From: Nitrospirillum sp034427435
GTDB taxonomy: Bacteria > Pseudomonadota > Alphaproteobacteria > Azospirillales > Azospirillaceae
Assembly: GCF_034427435.1 (NCBI RefSeq)
Contig: NZ_JAXQNP010000004.1
Coordinates: forward strand, 1-64,000
Reading direction: 5' to 3'
Length of the DNA: 64,000 bases
The notes beneath the pieces are model-generated. The model searched no databases, was not told the DNA's origin, and saw nothing but the letters and a program-made list of their open reading frames with translations. Positions 37,301 through 44,227 of this stretch are shown here, in pieces (positions within the stretch are counted from its first letter, which is position 1; each line of letters starts with the position of its first letter). The position numbers were made by a program, and so were the translations under genes.

Positions 37301-37918
37301 AAGTGGGAACAGCGTCGCCAACTTCTGCTGGGTGAACTGCGCCATCGCGTGGGCAACACGCTGGCGGTCGTGCAATCCCTGGCCCGCCAGACCTTGCGCA
37401 CCGCCGGGTCGAATGAGCGCTTCGTCGACCTGTTCGAGGGGCGCCTGACCGCGCTGGCCCGTGCGCACGCCCTGCTGGTGGACTGCCAGTGGGAGGGGGC
37501 TGAACTCATGGCCCTGGCCCGCATCCAGCTTGCCGCCTACATCAGCGCCGACCCGCAGCGCCTGCGCCTGGAGGGGGGTAACGTCCTGCTGCCGCCCCAT
37601 CTGGCGACCCCTTTCGGCCTGGTGCTGCACGAACTGGCGACCAACGCCGCCAAGTACGGCGCGTTCTCGGTGGCCGGCGGGCGGGTGGTGTTGAGTTGGG
37701 CCCGCGAAGACCGGGGGAGCGCGCCGCTGCTGAAGGTGACGTGGCAGGAGTTCGATGGTCCGCCCGTGGTCCCGCCGGAACATCATGGCTTTGGCGGTGT
37801 TCTTATCGAGCGGGGTCTGCCGGGTGCGGCGGTGTCACGGCGTTTCGAGCCCGGTGGCCTCATTTGCGCCATGGACATCGACTTGGAGGAGGAGGAGCGG
37901 GATGGCGACGACGATTGA
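34400..37918 (+). CDS. CheB-CheR-PAS-HWE hybrid sensor histidine kinase
   Basis: The 1172-residue protein is a fusion. Residues 15-200 are a CheB methylesterase with Ser in GIGASAGG, His in VIHLNPERRSEL and Asp in LTGAGADGAAGV. Residues 210-480 are a CheR methyltransferase (RIWVPACATGEEAYSIAMLL, VSCRNLMIYLD). A coiled coil follows at about 640-730 with repeated NEEL/TNEEL units, then PAS domains (LDPALRIKRFTPRVTELFNI; IFVWEYDNGIVQWNRGSEEL), and a C-terminal HWE-type kinase (LLGELRHRVGNTLAVVQSLA, HELATNAAKYGAFS). Such proteins are cytoplasmic sensors in alphaproteobacterial stress signalling. The input is unknown. The GTG start at 34400 is uncertain, since in-frame GTGs a few codons later are equally plausible. 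The gene overlaps the receiver gene by 17 bp. Confidence 0.88.
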   Translation: MEDGRVEGHVELETDPPIVGIGASAGGVKALQAFFEALPDEPNAAFVVVIHLNPERRSELANILATRTRMPVSQVSDRVHLRNNHVYVIAPDSALNIADHMISALPFDEPRAKRAPIDLFFRSLAAQHSDGFALILTGAGADGAAGVRAIKEVGGIVLVQDPDEAEFASMPRNAIATDAADFVLPVRDLARQLADLLRKRRDGIPLSTPEDDDDVMRRILAHVRVRLGHDFSQYKRATIARRVARRMQVTQRDTLADYYAHLRDHANEVHALFADFLISVTTFFRDKRAFEQLETLVIPQLFEGKEAAHSIRIWVPACATGEEAYSIAMLLLEEAARREVRPEIQVFGSDLDADALAVAREGCFPVAIEQDIAEERLRRFFQREGEHYRVRRELRDVVMFASHSILRDPPFARVDLVSCRNLMIYLDRELQHQVCTTFHYALNPGGFLFLGASESADNPPGLFRAVDRDARIYRMMPNTGERRTALPIMPSTHQAAPSRGAPAHRSAGVGGAVALHRQMLERVAPPSMLVDETHRAIHLSETAGRFLQPSGGPVTTVATDMVRPELRFDLEAALHRAFDRGETTLSRPLAVRFDSQPQRVYVQVKPVLEEGDPGRYALVLFIEGEAVRANGDDGMEGDLAREPNDETVRRLQEELQMAQNRLRATREEAEATNEELRAANEELQSINEEYRSTSEELETSKEELQSTNEELQTVNNELKQKLASVSRAHSDLQNLMAAADFGTLFLDPALRIKRFTPRVTELFNITATDAGRPITDFTHQLDYDRLADHAHAVLRELTLLEHEVKSRGGDWYLVRIRPYRTVDDRIDGVVVTFVDISERRRVEGALRDSEARLQQEMRLVEFSRAPIFVWEYDNGIVQWNRGSEELYGYSREEAKGRDVADLLRSTPVEGGFDIVRRALSEKGAWNGELRHTTKDGRVLSVESQIEMIEVGGRRLVLESTRDVTDQKKWEQRRQLLLGELRHRVGNTLAVVQSLARQTLRTAGSNERFVDLFEGRLTALARAHALLVDCQWEGAELMALARIQLAAYISADPQRLRLEGGNVLLPPHLATPFGLVLHELATNAAKYGAFSVAGGRVVLSWAREDRGSAPLLKVTWQEFDGPPVVPPEHHGFGGVLIERGLPGAAVSRRFEPGGLICAMDIDLEEEERDGDDD

Positions 37919-38300
37919 TCCGCACCTGCCGCTGGCCGGCACGCGCATCCTGGTCGCGGACGACGAGGTGATGATCGCCCTCAACCTGGAAGAGACGTTC
38001 CGTGAGGCCGGGGCCGAGATCCTCAGCGCCGCCACGGTTCCGCAGGCGCTGGTCGCTGCCCAGGATCCCGGGCTGACGGCCGCCATCCTGGATGTCCGGC
38101 TGGGGCGGGACACCTCGGAACCCGTGGCCGATGTCCTGTCCCAACGCGGGATTCCCTTCTTTTTTTACAGTGGGCAGATGTTGTCACCGGGGATGCAGGC
38201 CAAATACCCCCACGTTCCGGTCTTGACCAAGCCGGTGCGGCAGGACGCGTTCATGTCGTGCATGCTGACGCTGGTCGGCCGGGAACGGGCGCTGGTCTGA
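37902..38300 (+). CDS. Single-domain response regulator
   Basis: The 132-residue protein is a lone receiver domain: acidic pair in RILVADDEVMIALNLEE, phospho-acceptor Asp in AAILDVRLGRD, and Lys in VLTKPVRQDAF. It lacks an output domain, so it probably works as a phosphate sink or by protein contact. GGAGGAGGAGCGGG sits before the ATG at 37902, inside the end of the kinase gene, so the two are translationally coupled and almost certainly cognate. This pairing is typical of HWE kinases. Confidence 0.9.
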   Translation: MATTIDPHLPLAGTRILVADDEVMIALNLEETFREAGAEILSAATVPQALVAAQDPGLTAAILDVRLGRDTSEPVADVLSQRGIPFFFYSGQMLSPGMQAKYPHVPVLTKPVRQDAFMSCMLTLVGRERALV

Positions 38301-38554
38301 ATGGGCGCTGGCCTGAGCGTGCCACCCGCGCCCATGGCGCGCCGCCGGTAAATTTCAATCGGCGCCGCCTGGCTGCGGAACCCCGCCCTTCTTCGGCGAT
38401 TTATGCCGCATTCGGAACCACCATCCCCTGCGCCACGTCCCGGACCGGGACGTGATCCCCTCTTGTCGCCCCGGGCTTGGGTCCTGCGGCCGGAAGTGGG
38501 GCGCTGATCCTGGGGGAGGGGGGTTCCCAGCCATCCACCATTGAAGGGGTTCCC
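38301..38554. other. Intergenic region ahead of the dehydrogenase gene
   Basis: No gene is seen. A possible EcfG-type promoter, GGAAC followed 17 bp later by CGTC (about 38411-38438), has the right spacing but one mismatch to the CGTT consensus. Confidence 0.3.
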
Positions 38555-39724
38555 ATGAAAGCGCTGACCTGGCACGGCAAGGGGGACGTCCGGTGCGAAC
38601 ATGTTCCCGATCCGACGATCGAGCACGCCCGGGACTGCGTCATCAAGGTGACGGCCTGCGCCATCTGCGGTTCGGACGTCCATCTTTACGACGGCATCAT
38701 CCCCTCCATGGAAAGCGGGGACGTGCTGGGCCATGAGACCATGGGCGAGGTTGTCGCCGTGGGCAGCGGCGTGGGCAACCTGAAGGTTGGCGACCGCGTG
38801 GTCGTGCCGTTCACCATCTCTTGCGGGGAGTGCTTTTTCTGCAAGCGCGGCTACTACTCCGCCTGTGAACGCTCCAACCCCGACAGGTCGAAGGCCACCA
38901 AGCTGTGGGGCAATTCCCCCGCAGGCTTGTTCGGCTATTCGCATCTGCTGGGCGGTTACAGCGGTGGCCAGGCGGAATATCTGCGCGTTCCCTATGCCGA
39001 CGTTGGCCCCATCAAGGTGCCCAGCGGCCTGACCGACGAGCAGGCGCTGTTCCTGTCCGACATCTTCCCCACCGGCTACATGGCCGCCGATTTCTGCGAC
39101 ATCCAGCCGGGCGACACCATCGCCATCTGGGGGTGCGGGCCGGTGGGCCAGATGGCCATCCGCAGCGCCTACCTGCTGGGGGCGGAGCGGGTGATCGCCA
39201 TCGATCATGTGCCGGAGCGGCTGGCCTTGGCCCGCCAGGGCGGGGCCGTGACCCTGGATTTCAAGGAAGAGGACATCTACGACCGCATCATGGACCTGAC
39301 CCAGGGCCGCGGGGCGGACGCCTGCATTGATGCCGTGGGCACCGAGCCCGATATCGGCAGCGGCTTCGATGCCGTGATCGACCGGGTCAAGGTCGCCACC
39401 TTCATGGGCACCGACCGTCCCCATGTTCTGCGCCAGGCCATCATGTGCTGCCGCAACTTCGGCGTCGTCTCCATCGTTGGCGTCTACGGCGGTTTCCTGG
39501 ACAAGATCCCCATGGGGTCCGCCATCAACCGGGGCCTGACCTTCCGTATGGCCCAGACCCCGGTCCAGCGTTACCTCCCTCACCTGCTGCGCCGGATCGA
39601 GGAGGGGGATATCGACCCGTCCTTCGTCATCACCCACCGCGCGTCGCTGGAGGAGGGGCCGGACCTTTACAAGACGTTCCGCGACAAGAAGGACGGCTGC
39701 ATCAAGGTCGTGTTGCGCCCCTGA
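38555..39724 (+). CDS. Zinc-dependent alcohol/formaldehyde dehydrogenase (MDR superfamily)
   Basis: The 389-residue medium-chain dehydrogenase carries the catalytic-zinc Cys in CAICGSDVHLYDG, the GHETMGEVVAVGSGV block, structural-zinc cysteines in CGECFFCKRGYYSAC, and the Rossmann loop IWGCGPVGQMAIRSAYLLGA. The length, the DRPH insertion and CCRNFGVVSIVGVYGGFLDK resemble glutathione-independent formaldehyde dehydrogenase-like enzymes. The physiological substrate is not known. The ATG at 38555 follows GAAGGGG. The SDR gene follows after 40 bp; such dehydrogenase pairs are common in general stress regulons. Confidence 0.88.
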   Translation: MKALTWHGKGDVRCEHVPDPTIEHARDCVIKVTACAICGSDVHLYDGIIPSMESGDVLGHETMGEVVAVGSGVGNLKVGDRVVVPFTISCGECFFCKRGYYSACERSNPDRSKATKLWGNSPAGLFGYSHLLGGYSGGQAEYLRVPYADVGPIKVPSGLTDEQALFLSDIFPTGYMAADFCDIQPGDTIAIWGCGPVGQMAIRSAYLLGAERVIAIDHVPERLALARQGGAVTLDFKEEDIYDRIMDLTQGRGADACIDAVGTEPDIGSGFDAVIDRVKVATFMGTDRPHVLRQAIMCCRNFGVVSIVGVYGGFLDKIPMGSAINRGLTFRMAQTPVQRYLPHLLRRIEEGDIDPSFVITHRASLEEGPDLYKTFRDKKDGCIKVVLRP

Positions 39725-39764
39725 GCCGGGCCGTTCCCAACCCCTAGAGTGAAGGAGTAACGCC

Positions 39765-40571
39765 ATGGCCGCCTCCCGCGCGCCCGTCCGCCTGCTGGCC
39801 GTCGTCACCGGTGCCTCCACCGGCATCGGCTATGAACTGGCCAAGCTGTGCGCCCAGAACGGCCTCGACCTGGTGGTCGCGGCCGACGAACCTGAAATCC
39901 ACATCGCCGCCGAAACCTTCCGAACCATGGGCGTGCACGTCGATGCCGTGGAGGTGGACCTTGCCACGGTGGAGGGCGTGGACACCCTCTACACCACCAT
40001 CCAGGCGACCGGCCGCCCGGTCGACATCCTGTTCGCCAACGCGGGGCGCGGCCTGGGCAAGGGCTTCCTGGACCAGGACTTCGCCAAGGCCAGACGGGTG
40101 ATCGACACCAACGTGACCGGCACCGTCTACCTCATCCACAAGGTGGGCCGGGACATGCGGCTGGTGAACTCCGGCCGCATCCTCATCACCGGTTCCATCG
40201 CCGGCTTCATCCCCGGCAGCTACCAGGCGGTCTACAACGCCAGCAAGGCGTTCCTGGACAATTTCGCCTTCGCCTTGCGCAATGAGCTGAAGGACACGGG
40301 CGTCACCGTGTCCTGTCTGATGCCCGGGCCGACGCAGACGGAGTTTTTCCGTCGCGCCGAATTGCTGGACACCGATATCGGCACCACCCGGAAGGACGAC
40401 CCGGCCAAGGTGGCCCGTGACGGCTTCGACGCCGTCATGAATGGGCAGGCCGATGTCGTCAGCGGCTGGAAGAACAAGCTGCAGGCGACCTTGGCCAACA
40501 TCACCCCGAACGAGATGCTGGCGGAGCAGCACCGTGGCATGGCGGCACCGGGTACGGCACGCAAGCATTGA
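39765..40571 (+). CDS. Short-chain dehydrogenase/reductase
   Basis: The 268-residue SDR has the nucleotide-binding TGASTGIGYELAK, ILFANAGRG (NAG motif), the catalytic Ser in ILITGSIAGF and YNASK (YxxxK). The first strand ends with an acidic residue region (VVAADEPEI) that leaves cofactor choice open. The enzyme is a soluble NAD(P)-dependent oxidoreductase of unknown substrate. It is preceded by GAAGGAG and sits between the zinc dehydrogenase and the EcfG-like sigma factor on the same strand. Confidence 0.9.
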   Translation: MAASRAPVRLLAVVTGASTGIGYELAKLCAQNGLDLVVAADEPEIHIAAETFRTMGVHVDAVEVDLATVEGVDTLYTTIQATGRPVDILFANAGRGLGKGFLDQDFAKARRVIDTNVTGTVYLIHKVGRDMRLVNSGRILITGSIAGFIPGSYQAVYNASKAFLDNFAFALRNELKDTGVTVSCLMPGPTQTEFFRRAELLDTDIGTTRKDDPAKVARDGFDAVMNGQADVVSGWKNKLQATLANITPNEMLAEQHRGMAAPGTARKH

Positions 40572-40620
40572 AAGCGTCTGACGGACGTCGACAGGTCAAG
40601 GTCATTAAGCGTGGTGCAGC

Positions 40621-41160
40621 ATGAGTGCGGAACCCTATGTTGGTTTTCACGGCGATGTTTTGGATTTGTTGCCCAGCCTGCGTGCCTTCGCCAAATCCTT
40701 GGCTCGTAATGACGCGGACACGGAGGACCTGGTTCAGGAAACGGTGGTGCGGGCGTGGGCGCACGCGGATCAGTTCCGCCCCGGCAGTTGCCTGCGCGCC
40801 TGGCTTTTCACCATCCTGCGCAATCACTTCTACGCCCTGGTGAAGCAGCGTCGGCGGGAACAGGGCGACCCCGACGGCGCCTATTGCGCCCAGGTGGCGG
40901 TCGAACCCCGCCAGGAATGGCGGATACGCGGACGGGAGATGGCGGCGGCCCTGGCCCGTTTGCCCGTCGAGCAGCGGCAGGCGCTGCTGCTGGTTGGGGC
41001 CGCCGGCGCCAGCTATGAGGAGGCGGCCGACCGGTGCGGCTGCGCCGTGGGCACGGTCAAAAGCCGGGTGAACCGGGCGCGCAGCCGGCTCATGAAACTG
41101 AACGACCCCTTGCCGGCCAGCATTTTCAAGCGGCCGGCACCCACGGCGTTCGTCGCTTGA
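40621..41160 (+). CDS. EcfG-like general stress ECF sigma factor
   Basis: The 179-residue protein has region 2 (LLPSLRAFAKSLARNDADTE, then DLVQETVVRAWAHADQFRPG) and region 4 (LARLPVEQRQALLLVGAAGA, then YEEAADRCGCAVGTVKSRVN). LVGAAGASYEEAA and CGCAVGTVKSRVNRAR are hallmarks of the alphaproteobacterial EcfG family that drives the general stress response. The usual partners NepR and PhyR are not in this window, so this may be an accessory EcfG copy. The neighbours (KGG-repeat protein, DUF2795, YciE/F-like, dehydrogenases) are typical targets. The start has no strong ribosome site. Confidence 0.88.
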   Translation: MSAEPYVGFHGDVLDLLPSLRAFAKSLARNDADTEDLVQETVVRAWAHADQFRPGSCLRAWLFTILRNHFYALVKQRRREQGDPDGAYCAQVAVEPRQEWRIRGREMAAALARLPVEQRQALLLVGAAGASYEEAADRCGCAVGTVKSRVNRARSRLMKLNDPLPASIFKRPAPTAFVA

Positions 41161-41342
41161 TCCTGTAGTCTCGACCGCGCGGTGTTGTTGAAGAGCGTCG
41201 TTTCATCGTGGCGACCGCCCTATTTATTCTGAGACCCTGGCCAAAGGCCCTGAAGCCGGAACGGAACCGATGATGGTGCCTGTTCTTGTATCGCCACTGA
41301 CGTCGACAGCGGCTCCGTGATCTTTTCAACTGCCATTGCACA

Positions 41343-41373
41343 GGCCACGCGGGATCGCCGGCGTGGCCTTTTT
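41343..41373 (+). terminator. Rho-independent terminator
   Basis: GGCCACGC (41343-41350) pairs with GCGTGGCC (41361-41368) across a 10-nt loop and is followed by TTTTT (41369-41373). It ends a plus-strand transcript, either the sigma-factor mRNA or a separate short RNA. Confidence 0.85.
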
Positions 41374-41493
41374 ATGAATTTAAGAAAGCGTGCGACAAAT
41401 AGTCCGTATAATCCATAGCGAAGCGTTAGCTTCGCAGTATTTATGTTTTTGAATCAATATAGTATTGGGAATTTGTGGTTCTGGAGGGGTGTT

Positions 41494-41571
41494 ATGGCAT
41501 TTAATGTGGCGTGGAAAATGAATTTATACAGAAAATTAAAGGATTGTTTGGGCCTCTCTCGCGTTGTTTGA
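41494..41571 (+). CDS. Possible 25-residue leader peptide
   Basis: An ATG behind TGGAGGGG opens a 25-codon frame that starts MAFNVAWKMNLYRKLKDC, cationic and amphipathic, ending 56 bp before the KGG-repeat gene. Codon use is AT-rich, unlike the neighbours. It matches no family I know. A GGAAT-N17-TGTT match to an EcfG promoter overlaps its start and, if real, would place the mRNA start after this ATG, so the ORF may be fortuitous. Confidence 0.3.
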   Translation: MAFNVAWKMNLYRKLKDCLGLSRVV

Positions 41572-41627
41572 CAGACCGGGCGCATCAGTCACCTGCCCGG
41601 CTGTCGGATAAGCCAGGAGGAAAATTC

Positions 41628-42382
41628 ATGGCACGAGAACAATACGAGGATCCGCGCCGCCAGCCCCGCGCCCCTCAGGGCGGACGCCGGGACTATGAGG
41701 ATTATGATGAGGATCGCCGTCATTCGCGCAGCCGCGATGACGACGATGACGGGGACTACCGACGCGGTGGCCGTGGCGGTTACGCCGAGGACCGTGGCCA
41801 GGGTGGCTACTTCGGTGATCCGGAAGGCCATTCCGATATTGGCCGCCGCGGCGGTCAGGTCCGCCACGAGCGTGCCCAGCAGGCGCGGCGTGACGAGTAT
41901 GGCCACGCCGAGGACCGCGGTCAGGGTGGCTACTTCGGTGACCCCGAGGGCCATTCGGAAATTGGCCGCCGGGGCGGGCAGGTTCGCCATGAGCGTGCCC
42001 AGCAGGCGCGCCGTGACGAGTACGGCCACGCAGAGGACCGGGGCCAGGGCGGCTATTTCGGTGACTCCGAAGGTCATTCGGATATTGGCCGCCGGGGCGG
42101 GCAGGTGCGTCATGGCGGGCGATGCGCGCCCGCCATGACGAGGACGGCCACGCGGAGGACGAGGGCCAGGGCGGCAACTTCGACGACCCGGAGGAACATG
42201 CCGAAGCCGGTCGTCGCGGTGGCCAGAGCCGGGGCCGTTCGGCCAGCAGCCGCGAGGATGAGGAGGAGACGCCCAGCCGGTCGCGCTCCCGTGCCAGCAG
42301 TCGCTCCTCGTCATCTTCGGAGTCCGACGACGAGGAGAAGCCGACCCGCCGGCGTCGCAGCAGCTCCGGCAGCATGCACTAA
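41628..42382 (+). CDS. KGG-type stress-induced repeat protein, frameshifted between repeats 3 and 4
   Basis: This hydrophilic, disordered protein has an Arg/Asp-rich head (RRDYEDYDEDRRHSRSRDDD) followed by repeats of the form GQGGYFGDPEGHSDIGRRGG. This is the KGG (stress-induced bacterial acidophilic repeat) motif known from E. coli YciG-like proteins. Three near-identical units lie in one frame, and a fourth (EGQGGNFDDPEEHAEAGRRG) plus a Ser/Arg/Glu tail lies in another. One missing base near 42114-42121 explains the break, and the repaired length is about 251 residues. AGGAGG precedes the ATG at 41628. The role, protection under stress or in stationary phase, is inferred from the family and from the nearby EcfG-like sigma gene. 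Confidence 0.75.
41778..42113. repeat. 123-bp tandem repeats in the KGG gene
   Basis: Two full 123-bp units (41778-41900 and 41901-42023) and a third partial unit from 42024 encode the same 41-residue block with a few substitutions (GDP or GDS, SDI or SEI). The near identity of DNA and protein indicates recent duplication. Confidence 0.8.
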
Positions 42383-42394
42383 CCTATGAGGGGC

Positions 42395-42412
42395 GGGGCG
42401 CTTCGGCGCCCC
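42395..42412 (+). terminator. Hairpin terminator after the KGG gene
   Basis: GGGGCGC-TTCG-GCGCCCC is a perfect 7-bp stem with a UUCG tetraloop 12 bp past the stop codon. The following sequence (GTTCCGTC) has little T, so termination strength is uncertain. Confidence 0.6.
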
Positions 42413-42477
42413 GTTCCGTCATCAGACTGAGCCAGGCCCGGTTTGACACCTGGGTGGATTTTCAAAGGAGAGTACAC

Positions 42478-42723
42478 ATGACGCGAGGATTGGGCGGCCA
42501 TTCCCCCGCCAACGTGGCCCATTACCTGAAAGGCATCGACTTCCCCGCCGACAAGCAGGCCCTGATCCGCAAGGCCAAGGAAAACGGCGCGGAAGGCGAC
42601 GTGCTGGACATGCTGGAGGCGATGCCGGACACCGACTATGAGACGGCGGCGGACGTCATGAAGGGCTACGGCGAAGCGGACGAGGGTGGCGCTGGCGGCG
42701 GCCGTTCCGGGCGTAGCCACTGA
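42478..42723 (+). CDS. DUF2795-domain protein
   Basis: The 81-residue protein contains the DUF2795 pattern SPANVAHYLKGIDFPADKQA, LIRKAKENGAEGDVLDMLEA and MPDTDYETAADVMKGYGEAD, followed by a Gly/Ser-rich tail. DUF2795 proteins are small helical proteins of unknown function, often induced with stress genes. The ATG at 42478 follows AAAGGAG at 42464-42470. It stands alone between the KGG gene and the convergent hydrolase gene. Confidence 0.85.
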   Translation: MTRGLGGHSPANVAHYLKGIDFPADKQALIRKAKENGAEGDVLDMLEAMPDTDYETAADVMKGYGEADEGGAGGGRSGRSH

Positions 42724-42805
42724 TGCCATGTGCGGTGCAGCCGCGATCCTGGGCGGACACCTCTGGGTGTTCGCCCAAGTCGTTTCCGCCTCAATCCACT
42801 CCGCC

Positions 42806-43414
42806 TCAATCCACAACGGTCCAACCGTCCAGCAGTTGATCCGTGGTCATCGTGATGACCTGCTGCGCGAAGCGCGTGCGGTACAAGGTCAGCACGGCAT
42901 CGTGGGAGGTGTCGACCGAGCTGCAGACGGCGTCGGTCACGATGCAGACGGGATATCCCAAATCAATGGCGTCCAGGACGGTGGCCAGGACGCAGACGTC
43001 GGTTTCGCTGCCTGTCACCACCAGCCCGTCCACCCCCCGCCGCCGCAGCAGAGCCGCGAGGTCGCTGCGGATGAAGGCCGAATAGACGGGCTTGTCCACC
43101 ACCATCGCCGGCGGACACATCCGCGCCAGCTCAGGCAGCAGCTCCAGGGCTTCAGGGGCCAGGTGATCCCGGGTAGCGTGGCGCCATCGCTGGTAATAAG
43201 GCCGCCAAGTGCCCGGCATGGCCTCCGGCTCCTGGGGCGGGATGAAGCGCGTGAAGATGGTGCGTGCCGGGAATCGTTCCGCGATAGCCGCTACCATCGG
43301 CAGGATGCGGGGCAACCACGGGGTTGGCCAGGGGGCCGCTGGCTGCTCTGGCGAGAACAGCCGCTGCATGTCCAGGCACAGATGCACCGTGGCCGACGTG
43401 GGGGTCCAATCCAT
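42806..43414 (-). CDS. Isochorismatase-family cysteine hydrolase
   Basis: The protein has about 202 residues with the family's catalytic triad: Asp in VHLCLDMQRLF, Lys in VVDKPVYSAF and Cys in GSETDVCVLATVLDAIDLGY. The fold (isochorismatase, nicotinamidase, N-carbamoylsarcosine amidase) hydrolyses amides or vinyl ethers. The substrate is not evident. I place the start at the ATG at 43414 because the catalytic Asp then falls at the usual distance, about residue 15; an ATG at 43462 extends it by 16 residues. It follows the YciE/F-like gene on the same strand, so the two may form a stress operon. Confidence 0.87.
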   Translation of the reverse strand: MDWTPTSATVHLCLDMQRLFSPEQPAAPWPTPWLPRILPMVAAIAERFPARTIFTRFIPPQEPEAMPGTWRPYYQRWRHATRDHLAPEALELLPELARMCPPAMVVDKPVYSAFIRSDLAALLRRRGVDGLVVTGSETDVCVLATVLDAIDLGYPVCIVTDAVCSSVDTSHDAVLTLYRTRFAQQVITMTTDQLLDGWTVVD

Positions 43415-43492
43415 AACCGGGTTCCCAATGACCGGGCTTACGGGGGTGGAAGCCGCGGCCATTCCGGCCGCGGCTGTGCTGGCCCGTGCTTC

Positions 43493-44002
43493 TTAAGCGG
43501 CCTTGATCTGGCTGGCCGCCGAGTTGTTTATCCTGGTGGAGGCCTTGTTCAGGATCTGGTCCGCGTTCTTTTCCTCATCCAGCGTCTCGGCCAGCAGGTC
43601 GGCCACGTCGTCGAGACCCAGGGCCTTGGCCCAGGCGATGGCGGAGCCGTAGCTGGCGATTTCGTAATGCTCCACCTTCTGCGCGGCGGCGATCAGGGCG
43701 CTGTCCAACGCCTCCGGCGACAGGCCCAGGTCCAGCAGCTCGCCGGCTTCGGCCAGCATGCCCTCCATCGCCTCGCACTTCTTGCCGCGGCTGCGACTGT
43801 TGGTGTCCAGGGCCTCGAACACTTTGTCCAGGCGCTCCACCTGGCCGCGGGTTTCCTCCAGATGGGTTTCCATGGCCTGCCTCAGCTCCTCCGCCGAGGC
43901 CGCCTTGGCCAGCTTGGGCAGGGCGCGGACGATCTGCCGTTCCGCGCTGTAGAGGTCCCGCAACTCTTCAATGAACATGGTCTCAAGGGTCTTCTGGGCC
44001 AT
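43493..44002 (-). CDS. Ferritin-like DUF892 (YciE/YciF) protein
   Basis: The 169-residue helical protein matches YciE/YciF: MFIEELRDLYSAERQIVRAL, MAQKTLETM at the start, THLEETRGQVERLDKVFE, AAQKVEHYEIASYGSAIAWA and ETLDEEKNADQIL. Conserved Glu/His residues (EELRDLYSAE, HLEET, VEHYEI, DEEK) would bind a di-iron centre. The cellular function is unknown, but the family is induced by osmotic and stationary stress and is a common EcfG target. Upstream GGAAC sequences at about 44053 and 44090 lack a CGTT at the right spacing. Confidence 0.92.
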   Translation of the reverse strand: MAQKTLETMFIEELRDLYSAERQIVRALPKLAKAASAEELRQAMETHLEETRGQVERLDKVFEALDTNSRSRGKKCEAMEGMLAEAGELLDLGLSPEALDSALIAAAQKVEHYEIASYGSAIAWAKALGLDDVADLLAETLDEEKNADQILNKASTRINNSAASQIKAA

Positions 44003-44227
44003 CGCTCGCTCTCCCGACTATGGGGCCGTCCGGGACGGATCGGCCTCCCGTGGTTCCGTTGCCGGCGGAGAAGCGTTCAGCGGGGCTTCGGTTCCCCCCT
44101 TTCATCGTCATGCCCATCAGGGTCCCGCCCAACAGGGCTCTATGCCGCCACGCATCCTGTGGCATAAGGGGGCCCTCACGCTTCAGTCACCCCCCAGTCC
44201 CGCACGTCCTCAGGAACACGCTTCCCC
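44003..44227. other. Divergent intergenic region
   Basis: The promoters of the YciE/F-like gene (minus) and the ABC-F gene (plus) should lie here. No clear elements and no gene were seen. Confidence 0.35.

Larger units (their letters stand above)
41161..41627. other. AT-rich intergenic region with terminator, hairpin and possible leader ORF
   Basis: About 180 nt of non-coding sequence after the sigma gene run into a strong terminator (41343-41373), which could be a 3' UTR or a small RNA. Beyond it the DNA is AT-rich, with TATAAT at 41407-41412 and a perfect hairpin GCGAAGC-GTTA-GCTTCGC at 41418-41435, then a possible 25-codon ORF at 41494. Confidence 0.55.

Noticed and set aside
38411..44100. 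EcfG-type promoters (GGAAC-N16/17-CGTT) ahead of stress genes
   Set aside because: GGAAC occurs at several places, but only approximate -10 partners (CGTC, TGTT) lie at the right spacing. No exact match was found, so I do not annotate them as promoters.
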